Shown: positions 1-6,349 of the stretch, piece after piece
How the letters are laid out: every line of letters begins with the position of its first letter
How positions within the stretch are numbered: position 1 is the stretch's first letter
NCBI GenBank assembly: GCA_937889795.1
Contig: CALBZH010000451.1
Coordinates: forward strand, 1 to 8,571
From: an uncultured Syntrophobacteraceae bacterium
GTDB lineage: Bacteria; Desulfobacterota; Syntrophobacteria; Syntrophobacterales; Syntrophobacteraceae
Direction of reading: 5' to 3'
DNA length: 8,571 nt
Position numbers and translations under genes: made by a program
The notes under the pieces: generated by a model
Seen by the model: the letters and a program-made list of their open reading frames with translations, nothing else
What the model was told of the DNA's origin: nothing
The model's database searches: none

Positions 1-6
1 AGGAGG
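1..6 (+). promoter_or_regulatory. Ribosome binding site of nuoB
   Basis: AGGAGG followed by further G residues lies 11 bases before the ATG at 18. It supports that ATG as the nuoB start. The window begins exactly here, so no promoter or upstream gene is visible. Confidence 0.75.
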
Positions 7-17
7 GGGGCACTGGA

Positions 18-593
18 ATGGGATTAGGAACGACACCGAAAACCACCTCTCCGGATGTCATGAGTAAGCTGCAAGATGCGGAAGCACCGGAACGGCTCTT
101 GGGCGGCAGCGTCATTCTCACCAAGCTGCAGGAAGTGGTGAACTGGAGCCGCAAGTATTCCTTTTTTCTTTACCCGTTCGTCACAGCCTGCTGCGGCATG
201 GAGTTCATGTCGGTGGCCGGCCCCAAATATGACCTCGATCGTTTCGGCGCTGCCCTGCCCCGCTTTTCTCCCAGGCAAGCGGACCTTCTTATGGTTGTCG
301 GGACCATCAGCCACAAGCAGGCCCCCATCCTGGTCAAGGTCTACAACCAGATGACCGAGCCCAAATGGGTGTTTGCGTTTGGTGTCTGCGCCGTATCCGG
401 AGGCTTTTACGACAACTATTCCACGGTGCAGGGGATCGACACCCTTATTCCCGTGGATGTTTATGTCCCCGGCTGCCCGCCCCGTCCCGAGATGGTGATT
501 GATGGTCTCTTGAAGCTCCAGGAAAAGGTTGCAAACGAAAAGTGGTCGGATTGGCCCAGAGGAGCGGCACCCGTCAGTCTCGACAAGTGTTGA
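18..593 (+). CDS. nuoB: NADH-quinone oxidoreductase subunit B (cluster N2 protein)
   Basis: This 191-residue protein is the complex I subunit that holds terminal iron-sulfur cluster N2, which passes electrons to quinone. It sits at the base of the peripheral arm against NuoD and NuoH. The four expected N2 ligands are visible: the tandem pair C58-C59 in ACCGMEF, C124 in FGVCAVSGG, and C153 in VPGCPPRPE. Between them lies the family signature YDLDRFG...SPRQADLL...GTISHKQAP (residues 71-103). The length is in the usual 160-200 range. The ATG at 18 has a good Shine-Dalgarno. The first 30 residues are polar and variable, as usual in bacterial NuoB. nuoC follows after 35 bases. Nothing appears broken. 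The GMEF and SHKQAP variants of the signature differ from the common AIEM and TxKMAP forms, which suggests an anaerobe-type complex I (inference). Confidence 0.96.
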   Translation: MGLGTTPKTTSPDVMSKLQDAEAPERLLGGSVILTKLQEVVNWSRKYSFFLYPFVTACCGMEFMSVAGPKYDLDRFGAALPRFSPRQADLLMVVGTISHKQAPILVKVYNQMTEPKWVFAFGVCAVSGGFYDNYSTVQGIDTLIPVDVYVPGCPPRPEMVIDGLLKLQEKVANEKWSDWPRGAAPVSLDKC

Positions 594-628
594 TCGACCT
601 TAAACAACCCCAGAAAAAGTGCGCGTTT

Positions 629-1111
629 ATGCAAGCAAGCGTAACCCTGAAGAAATTGGCCGAACGGTTTCCGGGCGCGATCCTGGAGACCCATTCCCAT
701 CGAGGGGATGACACTGCGGTTGTCAAGAAGGAAAGCATCCTCGAGATTTGTACCTTTTTGAGGAACGATGAGAGTCTTCTTTACAATTTCATGATGGACC
801 TCACGGCGGTGGACTACCTTGGCAAAGACCCGCGCTTCGAAGTTGTCTATCACCTTTTTTCCCTCAAGCACAATATGCGGGTTCGAATCAAAGCTCGCGT
901 TCCCGAATCCGACTGCAGCATCGATTCCATCGTTCTTGTCTGGATTGGTGCGAATTGGTTTGAGCGCGAAGTTTACGACATGTATGGCATCACGTTCAAC
1001 GGGCACCCGGAGATGCGCAGAATTCTCCTGTATGAGGAGTTTGAGGGGCACCCCCTAAGGAAAGATTATCCGCTCAAGAAGAGGCAGCCCTTGATCGGGC
1101 CCATCAACTAA
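629..1111 (+). CDS. nuoC: NADH-quinone oxidoreductase subunit C (30 kDa subunit)
   Basis: This 160-residue soluble subunit of the complex I peripheral arm packs against NuoD and NuoB and carries no cofactor. Its C-terminal half has the 30-kDa-subunit signature: ANWFEREVYDMYGI (about residues 109-122), GHPEMRRILL, then FEGHPLRKDYPL near residues 143-154. The length fits stand-alone NuoC. The frame is open back to 542, but the ATG at 629 gives the expected N-terminus (MQASVTLKKLAERFPG). Starts further upstream would overlap nuoB and add a basic, non-conserved tail. No strong Shine-Dalgarno precedes 629, only purine-rich AGAAAAAG, so translation may be coupled to nuoB, whose stop is 35 bases upstream. 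nuoC and nuoD are separate genes here, not the NuoCD fusion of enterobacteria. It ends with TAA, so TAA is a working stop codon in this genome. Confidence 0.94.
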   Translation: MQASVTLKKLAERFPGAILETHSHRGDDTAVVKKESILEICTFLRNDESLLYNFMMDLTAVDYLGKDPRFEVVYHLFSLKHNMRVRIKARVPESDCSIDSIVLVWIGANWFEREVYDMYGITFNGHPEMRRILLYEEFEGHPLRKDYPLKKRQPLIGPIN

Positions 1112-1137
1112 CTCTCTAACGAGTCATAGTTTGAGTC

Positions 1138-2328
1138 ATGCCTGACATCGAAAAAGATCTCGGTACCGAGTACATGGTCATCAACATGGGTCCGTCGCAT
1201 CCCGTGACCCATGGCACCGTGAAATTCCTGGCGATCCTCGATGGAGTAACGATCATCGACCTGAAGGTGGATATCGGCTACCTCCACAGGGGGTTCTAAA
1301 AGATGTGCGAATACGGCACATGGCAGCAGGTGATCCCGTATACCGACCGTCTCAACTACGTTTCCCCTCTCATCAACAATGTGGGGTATGCGCTTGCGGT
1401 CGAAAAGCTCATCGGGGTCCAGGCTCCTGAACGGTGTCAGTACATCCGCGTTATTGCCAGCGAGCTTTCTCGAATCGCCGACCACCTCACCAATGTGGCT
1501 GCGGGCGGTTTGGAGCTGGGGGCGTTCACGGCTTTCCTCTATTTTGTCGAAGCACGCGAGCTTGTCTGGGATCTCATCGAAATGCTCTGCGGCGCGCGTG
1601 TTACCGCCAATTATGTGCGGATTGGAGGGCTCAAGAACGATCTTCCGGACGGCTTCCAGGAGAAAACCAAGCAGGTGTTTGCTAGGTGCCGGGAGCTCTG
1701 GAAGGACGTCGACAAGCTCTTGACCAAGAATCGCATTTTCATTGACCGGGTCAAGGATGTGGGGAACATGCCGGCCGATGAGGCCATTGCCTACGGATTC
1801 ACGGGTCCTTGCTTGAGAGCCTGCGGTGTGCCGTACGATGTGCGCAAGTCCCAACCGTACCTGGTTTACGATCGCTTTGATTTCGAGGTACCCATCGGGG
1901 AGACGGGCGACAATTTCGACAAGTACCTTGTGCGCATGGAGGAGATTCTCCAGAGCATGCGCATTGTCGAGCAAGCTTTCCAGCAGCTTCCTTCCGGTCC
2001 TGTCAATATCGATATGCCTCAGTTCAGGTGGCAGTCCAAGGACGATATCGGGAGCAGGATCGATTCTCTCATTTTCCATTTCAAAACCGTCATTGAAGGC
2101 ATCAAACCACCTCCGGGTGAGATCTATCAGGCCGTGGAAGGTGGCAATGGTGAAGTTGGCTTTTATCTGGTGAGCGATGGGACCGGTAAGCCTTATAAAT
2201 GCCGGGTGCGACCACCCTGCTTTCCCCTCACCGCGGCAATGTCCAGGATGATGAAGGGGAGGCTGATCGCCGATATCGTCCCCACGTTCGACATGATCAA
2301 CATGATCGGCGGAGAATGCGATAGATAG
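1138..2328 (+). CDS. nuoD: NADH-quinone oxidoreductase subunit D, interrupted by an in-frame stop at codon 54
   Basis: This is the 49 kDa subunit of complex I, which forms the quinone pocket with NuoB and NuoH. It spans 397 codons including the final TAG, a normal length. Visible landmarks are GPSHPVTHG (residues 18-26) with quinone-site histidines H21 and H25, GYLHRGF (47-53), PYTDRLNYVSP (67-77) with the pocket tyrosine Y74, RIGG near 161, PPGEIYQAVE with GFYLVSDG (about residues 325-345), and the C-terminal GGECDR. H25 and Y74 are 49 residues apart, the same spacing as H38 and Y87 in Thermus Nqo4. Codon 54 (1297-1299) is TAA where the family has Glu of the HRGxEK motif. The remaining frame stays open and conserved to 2328, so the lesion looks like one substitution. 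A gene caller would probably report only 1303-2328, which loses both histidines. The start is the first ATG after an upstream TGA, and no clear Shine-Dalgarno is seen. nuoH begins 2 bases after the stop. Confidence 0.9.
1297..1299 (+). other. In-frame TAA within nuoD
   Basis: The reading is G-F-stop-K-M-C-E, where the family reads HRG-x-Glu-Lys. A single T in place of G at 1297 turns GAA into TAA. AGGGGG at 1288-1293 lies 9 bases before ATG 1303, so a restart directly after the stop is conceivable. Such a product would lack the first 55 residues, including the quinone-site histidines. Confidence 0.9.
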
Positions 2329-2330
2329 CC

Positions 2331-3401
2331 ATGCTTGCAGACCTGATCGAGTCCTTAGCAAAAATCGTCTTCATTTTCAGCGTCAACATCGGCTTTTTCG
2401 CCCCGGTGCTCGGATGGGTGGAGCGAAAACAAAGCGCGGTGATGCAGGACAGAATTGGCGCGAATAGGGCTGACATCTTCGGTTTCACGGCCATCGGTCT
2501 TTTCCACTCTCTGGCCGACGCCGTCAAGGTGCTCGTCAAGGAAGATTTCATTCCGGCTGGCGCCAATAAATTTTTCCATACCGTTGCCCCGTTCATCTGT
2601 CTTGTTCCTGCGATCGTTACCTTCACCGTCGTGCCATTCGGGGGCAGCTATACCGTATTTGGCCATGAGGTCCAGTTGGTCATTGCCGATCTGGATGTCG
2701 GCATCCTGTTCGTCTTCGCCGTGTCCTCCCTTGCCGCCTACGGTGTTGTTTTGAGCGGTTGGGCCTCGCGGAGCAACTGGTCCCTCCTCGGCGCCCTTCG
2801 CGCATCGGCCCAGATGCTCTCCTACGAAGTCGCCATGGGCCTCACCATCATCGGCATCATCATGGTCTTCGGGACTTTGAAGCTGACCGAGATTGGCGCC
2901 ATGCAGGAGAACTTTTTCAAGTGGGGTATTTTCCTGCAGCCTGTCGGCTTCATTCTCTTTTTCACCTGCGCCATTGCAGAGAACAAACGCGCTCCCTTCG
3001 ACATGCCCGAAGCGGAATCCGAGCTCGTGGCCGGCTATTTCACGGAATACAGTGGCTTGAAGTTCGTGATGTTCTGGATGGCGGAGTTCCTTGAGATCGT
3101 CACCATCGCCGGCATTGTTACCACGCTTTTTTTCGGAGCCTGGCACCTCCCTTTCGTGACCGACCAGAAGCTGCTTGAATTCTTTCTGTTCGCCGGACCG
3201 AATGGAGCCGCGGTCCTCGCCATCCTGACGAACATTGTGACTTTCTTCGCGAAGGTCGTGTTCTTTATCTGGCTGCAAATGACCATACGGTGGACGCTTC
3301 CCCGCTTCAGGTATGACCAGGTCATGCGCCTGTGCTGGAAGATGATTCTACCGCTAGCCCTCATCAACATCTTAATCACCGGACTGGTTCTTTTACTATG
3401 A
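2331..3401 (+). CDS. nuoH: NADH-quinone oxidoreductase subunit H
   Basis: This 356-residue multi-spanning membrane subunit lines the mouth of the quinone cavity and couples quinone reduction to ion translocation. It is one of the most conserved membrane subunits, and its main signatures are present: GWVERKQSAVMQDRIGANR (28-46), the loop WASRSNWSLLGALRASAQ (144-161) followed by MLSYE, and ENKRAPFDMPEAESELVAGY (217-236) followed by FTEYSG. The acidic residues of the last motif (E217, D224, E227, E229, E231) are those expected in the coupling loop. About eight hydrophobic helices can be seen. The ATG at 2331 is 2 bases after the nuoD stop. The nearest purine-rich site, GGAG at 2311-2314, is rather far (16 bases), so translational coupling to nuoD is likely. 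If the nuoD stop were real, it could have a polar effect here. The motif usually read as GPNR is GANR here (A44). The stop overlaps the nuoI start as ATGA. Confidence 0.96.
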   Translation: MLADLIESLAKIVFIFSVNIGFFAPVLGWVERKQSAVMQDRIGANRADIFGFTAIGLFHSLADAVKVLVKEDFIPAGANKFFHTVAPFICLVPAIVTFTVVPFGGSYTVFGHEVQLVIADLDVGILFVFAVSSLAAYGVVLSGWASRSNWSLLGALRASAQMLSYEVAMGLTIIGIIMVFGTLKLTEIGAMQENFFKWGIFLQPVGFILFFTCAIAENKRAPFDMPEAESELVAGYFTEYSGLKFVMFWMAEFLEIVTIAGIVTTLFFGAWHLPFVTDQKLLEFFLFAGPNGAAVLAILTNIVTFFAKVVFFIWLQMTIRWTLPRFRYDQVMRLCWKMILPLALINILITGLVLLL

Positions 3402-4021
3402 GCACAACCAAGAAGCCCGACCAAGCTGAATGCCATCCCATGGTGGGCGTCCCGATCGCCACTCTCAAGCCCAAACAGGTCAGACGCCAGATCGACATGA
3501 CGCTATGGGAAAAGCTCTACGTTTTTGAGATCGCTCGCGGAATCGGCATCACGACGAAGCATTTCGCCAAGAACATGGTCGGCTTCGTTGCGCCTCCCAA
3601 GGGCAAGAAGCGCAGCGTCTTCACGGTCTACTACCCCGAAGAGCGGGTGACGCTTCCTCCAGCCTACCGCGGACGTCCGGTCTTGGTCGCGCGGGCTGAC
3701 GGCACCGAAAAGTGCGTTGCGTGCGGTCTTTGCGAAAAGATATGCCCGGCTTCCGCAATCACCATTGTGGCCGGTGAAAAGGACAATGCCGAGCGCTACC
3801 CGATGAGCTACACCCTCGACATGTCTCGCTGCGTGTACTGCGGCTACTGTGAGGAGGTCTGCCCGAAGGAAGCCATCGTTATGAGCTCTGAATACGAAGG
3901 GCTGGCTCAGCGGGATCGGAACGCCATGCGCTATTCCAAGGAAGATCTTCTGAGGTCCGAGGAGAGCGTTCAGGGACGCCTCGATTTCATCAGGAGGATA
4001 TACTCCAAATGCAATTATTGA
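3398..4021 (+). CDS. nuoI: NADH-quinone oxidoreductase subunit I (2x[4Fe-4S] protein)
   Basis: This 207-residue ferredoxin-like subunit carries clusters N6a and N6b, which feed N2 in NuoB. Two CxxCxxCxxxCP motifs are intact: C106, C109, C112 and C116, then C145, C148, C151 and C155. The 39-residue offset between motifs equals that in E. coli NuoI. Before them lies the amphipathic anchoring segment LWEKLYVFEIARGIGITTKHF (about 36-56), which is typical of the N-terminus. The chosen ATG overlaps the nuoH stop (ATGA) and lacks a good Shine-Dalgarno, which suggests coupling. This start makes the protein about 45 residues longer at the N-terminus than E. coli NuoI; an internal ATG at 3497 (M34, MTLWEKL) would give a more usual length. 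With no nuoG next to it, NuoI may be the electron entry point from a ferredoxin-like donor (inference). Confidence 0.95.
   Translation: MSTTKKPDQAECHPMVGVPIATLKPKQVRRQIDMTLWEKLYVFEIARGIGITTKHFAKNMVGFVAPPKGKKRSVFTVYYPEERVTLPPAYRGRPVLVARADGTEKCVACGLCEKICPASAITIVAGEKDNAERYPMSYTLDMSRCVYCGYCEEVCPKEAIVMSSEYEGLAQRDRNAMRYSKEDLLRSEESVQGRLDFIRRIYSKCNY
3992..3997 (+). promoter_or_regulatory. Ribosome binding site of nuoJ
   Basis: AGGAGG inside the 3' end of nuoI lies 11 bases before ATG 4009 and 23 bases before the alternative in-frame ATG 4021. It therefore favours 4009, which makes nuoJ overlap nuoI by 13 bases. Confidence 0.65.
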
Positions 4022-4548
4022 TGTTTTACATCTTCGCAATCGGCGCCGTGGTTTCCGCGTTGCTGATGGTGACCAACAAGAGACCGGTTCGTGCGGCCAT
4101 GAGCCTGATCGCCACCATGTCTTTTCTAGCAGGTCTCTACGTCCTCCTCGACGCCCACCTGATTGCAGCCCTGCAGCTGATCGTCTATGCCGGCGCCATC
4201 ATGGTCCTCTTCCTTTTCGTCATGATGCTCTTGAATGTGGAGGAGAAGGAAGGCCGCCTCGGAAGTCACCCCGGCATTCAGCTTTTGGGTGCGTTTCTTC
4301 TTGGGCTGCTCTTTGTTGCTGTTGCGAGCTTGGTCAAGGTCAAAGCCTCCGTGCTTGCACTGGGCAGCGGCGCGATCGACTTCGGTACCACGAAGGCCGT
4401 TGGGAGACTACTCTTTACGGAGTATTTGTTGCCATTTGAAATTGCGTCCCTTTTGTTGTTGGCTGCCATTGTCGGTGCCGTCATCCTGGCAAAAAGGAGG
4501 ATTGATGATACGCACCAGAAACCTGTCCTTCAAGACCGTGAACTGTAG
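4009..4548 (+). CDS. nuoJ: NADH-quinone oxidoreductase subunit J
   Basis: This 179-residue membrane subunit (ND6 homologue) has five predicted helices, near residues 4-20, 27-47, 50-75, 89-110 and 138-161. The third carries the family hallmark QLIVYAGAIMVLFLFVMML (56-74). Y60-A-G is where the pi-bulge sits that takes part in coupling in structurally known complexes. Helix positions are estimated by eye. It also contains TNKRPVRAAMSL (22-33), the usual early loop. The start at 4009 has a strong Shine-Dalgarno and overlaps nuoI. The tail after AKRR (161-164) is hydrophilic and not conserved. The end of the gene holds a second strong Shine-Dalgarno in another frame, described separately. nuoK starts 3 bases after the TAG. 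Confidence 0.94.
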   Translation: MQLLMFYIFAIGAVVSALLMVTNKRPVRAAMSLIATMSFLAGLYVLLDAHLIAALQLIVYAGAIMVLFLFVMMLLNVEEKEGRLGSHPGIQLLGAFLLGLLFVAVASLVKVKASVLALGSGAIDFGTTKAVGRLLFTEYLLPFEIASLLLLAAIVGAVILAKRRIDDTHQKPVLQDREL

Positions 4549-4555
4549 CTTATGA
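4505..4555 (+). other. Possible 16-codon leader ORF ending on the nuoK start
   Basis: AAGGAGG (4494-4500) lies 4 bases before an ATG at 4505 that is out of frame with nuoJ. The frame reads [16 protein letters not shown], then TGA at 4553-4555, which overlaps the nuoK ATG (4552-4554) as ATGA. nuoK itself has no Shine-Dalgarno directly upstream. Ribosomes loading at this strong site could therefore terminate on the nuoK start and reinitiate there. The geometry is seen directly; translation of the peptide is inference, and the peptide itself has no recognisable features. Confidence 0.3.
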
Positions 4556-4854
4556 TTGCACTGAATTCATACCTCATGTTGGGTGCGCTGCTTTTCTCCA
4601 TCGGCGCAGTGGGTGTGTTCACTCAACGCAATGCCTTGATCATCTATATGTGCATTGAGTTGATGCTGAACGCTGTGAACTTGACCATCATTGCGTTCTC
4701 ACGCTTCCTGAACAGCCTGGACGGTCATGTCTATGTGTTCATGATCATCACGGTTGCCGCAGCTGAAGCTGCCGTGGGCCTGTCCATTATCATCTCGCTT
4801 TTCAGGAATAAAGCTACCGTAGACGTCGATGACATCAATCTAAGCAAAGGTTAA
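4552..4854 (+). CDS. nuoK: NADH-quinone oxidoreductase subunit K
   Basis: This 100-residue subunit (ND4L homologue) has three transmembrane helices, about residues 4-22, 28-50 and 60-84. The two buried glutamates needed for ion translocation are both present at the E. coli positions: E36 in YMCIELMLN and E72 in [28 protein letters not shown] (26-44) is a textbook NuoK stretch. The length matches the family's usual 100-102. No Shine-Dalgarno lies within the 15 bases before the ATG, so translation probably depends on coupling to nuoJ or to the mini-ORF whose stop overlaps this start. It ends in TAA, and the next gene begins 7 bases later. Confidence 0.96.
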   Translation: MIALNSYLMLGALLFSIGAVGVFTQRNALIIYMCIELMLNAVNLTIIAFSRFLNSLDGHVYVFMIITVAAAEAAVGLSIIISLFRNKATVDVDDINLSKG

Positions 4855-4861
4855 TGAAGAC

Positions 4862-6349
4862 GTGCAAACGATTGTATCCATGAAACCGATGCTTGCCGTT
4901 CTCGTTTCGCTCCTTGCGGTCCCCCTCATTTTAAGGACTGGAGATCGGCCGAACCTTCGTGAATCCTGGTCTCTCATTGCGGGAGTGATCAAGTTCCTGA
5001 TCGTTATCTCCATGGTCCCGACCATTCTGGCGGGCCAAACTATAGAGTATAACCTGGTCACTTTCTGCCAAGGGATCGATATCAAGTTTCGCGTCGACGC
5101 CTTCGGCCTCCTGTTCGCTTGCGTGTCGTCTTTCCTCTGGATCATCACGACGATCTATTCCATGGGATATATGCGCTCCAATAAGGAGCATGCGCAGACC
5201 CGGTTCTTCGCCTGCTTTGCGATCAGCCTTGCCTCCGCTATCGGAGTGGCGTTCTCCGCCAACTTGATCACCTTGTTTGTTTTCTACGAGTTCCTCAGCC
5301 TTGCGACGGTTCCGCTCGTTGGGCACAAGGAAACACCAGAAGCGATCGAAGGTGCACGGAAGTATCTCCTCTATTTGTTGACCATGTCCAAGACATTCCT
5401 CCTGGCCGGTATTTTCATCGTATACATGGTTGCGGGGAGTACCGATTTCCAGAGTCATGGCCTTTTGAGGACACAGGCTGGGTCGACGTTGCTCTTCGTG
5501 ACGTTCTTCCTCTTCCTTTATGGTTTTGCAAAAGGCGCTGTGATGCCTTTGCATAACTGGCTGCCTTCGGCCATGGTGGCTCCAACACCCGTCAGTGCCC
5601 TCTTGCACGCCGTCGCCGTCGTAAAGGTTGGCGTGTTTTCCATCCTGCGTGTGGTCATGCATATCTACGGCGTTGACCTCATGGCCAGGATGAATCTGGG
5701 CATTACGGCCGCGTATGTTGTGTCTTTCACGATTCTGGTGGCCTCGATCATTGCGCTCTCCAAAGACAACATCAAGGCGCGGCTGGCCTATTCGACGGTT
5801 AGCCAGCTCTCCTACGTCATCCTTGGGGCGGTACTCCTGACTCCAAGCGCCATGCTTGGCGGCATGGTCCACATCGCCAACCATGCCTTCTCGAAGATCA
5901 CCCTCTTCTTTTGTGCCGGCTCGCTGTACACCGCTGCGCACAAGACGGAAGTCAGTCAGCTGTCCGGGATCGGCAAGAAGATGCCGTGGACCATGGCGGC
6001 CTTCTTCATTGGATCCCTCAGCATGATCGGTGTTCCCCCTGCCGCAGGATTTGTTAGCAAATGGTATCTGGCCGTGGGCTCCATGGAGGCACACCAAATC
6101 CCGATCCTCATCGTTCTCCTTGCCAGTACCGTTCTGAACGCAGCGTACTTCCTGCCTATTACCTATAAGGCCTTTTTTGAAAAGGAAGAGCCCGCCCACC
6201 ATGACTCCCATTCGGATCATGGCCACCATGAGGAGATCCGAGAAATCCCCATGGTCATGGTTCCGCTGGTCATTACGGCCATCATTTCGCTGGTGATTGG
6301 TATGTATCCTGACTTCTTCTTGCGCCTTGCCCAGGAGGTGATGCGATGA
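4862..6349 (+). CDS. MrpD/NuoM-like antiporter subunit of complex I
   Basis: This 495-residue protein is a proton-conducting antiporter-type membrane subunit (Proton_antipo_M family), placed after nuoK where E. coli has nuoL. About 14 helices can be seen. The core charged residues are complete: TM5 glutamate E143 (VFYEFLSLATVPLV), TM7 lysine K224 (GFAKGAVMPLHNWLP), TM8 lysine K255 (AVAVVKVGVFSILRV), H338/H341 and K345 in MVHIANHAFSKITLFF, and TM12 lysine K400 (GFVSKWYL). MAPTPVSALLHA is represented by VAPTPVSALLHA (239-250). It lacks the long NuoL C-terminal helix and ends soon after TM14. SKWYL and the length resemble MrpD or stand-alone subunit-D-type antiporters more than canonical NuoL, so no symbol is given; it could replace NuoN or be an extra pump. 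A loop at about 443-457 is rich in His and acidic residues. The start is GTG 4862; ATG 4880 is an alternative. The stop overlaps the next gene as ATGA. Confidence 0.88.
   Translation: MQTIVSMKPMLAVLVSLLAVPLILRTGDRPNLRESWSLIAGVIKFLIVISMVPTILAGQTIEYNLVTFCQGIDIKFRVDAFGLLFACVSSFLWIITTIYSMGYMRSNKEHAQTRFFACFAISLASAIGVAFSANLITLFVFYEFLSLATVPLVGHKETPEAIEGARKYLLYLLTMSKTFLLAGIFIVYMVAGSTDFQSHGLLRTQAGSTLLFVTFFLFLYGFAKGAVMPLHNWLPSAMVAPTPVSALLHAVAVVKVGVFSILRVVMHIYGVDLMARMNLGITAAYVVSFTILVASIIALSKDNIKARLAYSTVSQLSYVILGAVLLTPSAMLGGMVHIANHAFSKITLFFCAGSLYTAAHKTEVSQLSGIGKKMPWTMAAFFIGSLSMIGVPPAAGFVSKWYLAVGSMEAHQIPILIVLLASTVLNAAYFLPITYKAFFEKEEPAHHDSHSDHGHHEEIREIPMVMVPLVITAIISLVIGMYPDFFLRLAQEVMR
6333..6338 (+). promoter_or_regulatory. 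Ribosome binding site of the 85-aa membrane protein gene
   Basis: AGGAGG lies inside the last codons of the preceding antiporter gene, 7 bases before ATG 6346. This is the best-spaced Shine-Dalgarno in the window and strongly supports the small gene being translated. Confidence 0.75.

Noticed and set aside
542..628. Upstream GTG/TTG starts for nuoC that overlap nuoB
   Set aside because: The extra residues are not like any NuoC N-terminus, and the ATG at 629 gives the expected start of the protein.
1121..1139. Direct repeat GAGTCAT (1121-1127 and 1133-1139) just before nuoD
   Set aside because: Seven bases repeated once within a 26-base spacer is weak, and I see no symmetry or known operator. 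It is probably chance.
1297..1299. Stop-codon reassignment or programmed readthrough of TAA in nuoD
   Set aside because: nuoC and nuoK end with TAA in normal positions, and no recoding structure or context was seen. A single-base change explains the site more simply.
1108..2361. Long open frame on the minus strand opposite nuoD (417 codons)
   Set aside because: It lies wholly opposite a conserved complex I gene, its protein is rich in His, Asp and Arg as expected for an antisense shadow, and no family is recognisable.
4931..6229. Long open frame on the minus strand opposite the 495-aa antiporter (432 codons)
   Set aside because: It is an antisense shadow. The translation is highly charged and low in hydrophobic content, the mirror of a membrane protein gene, with no family signature.
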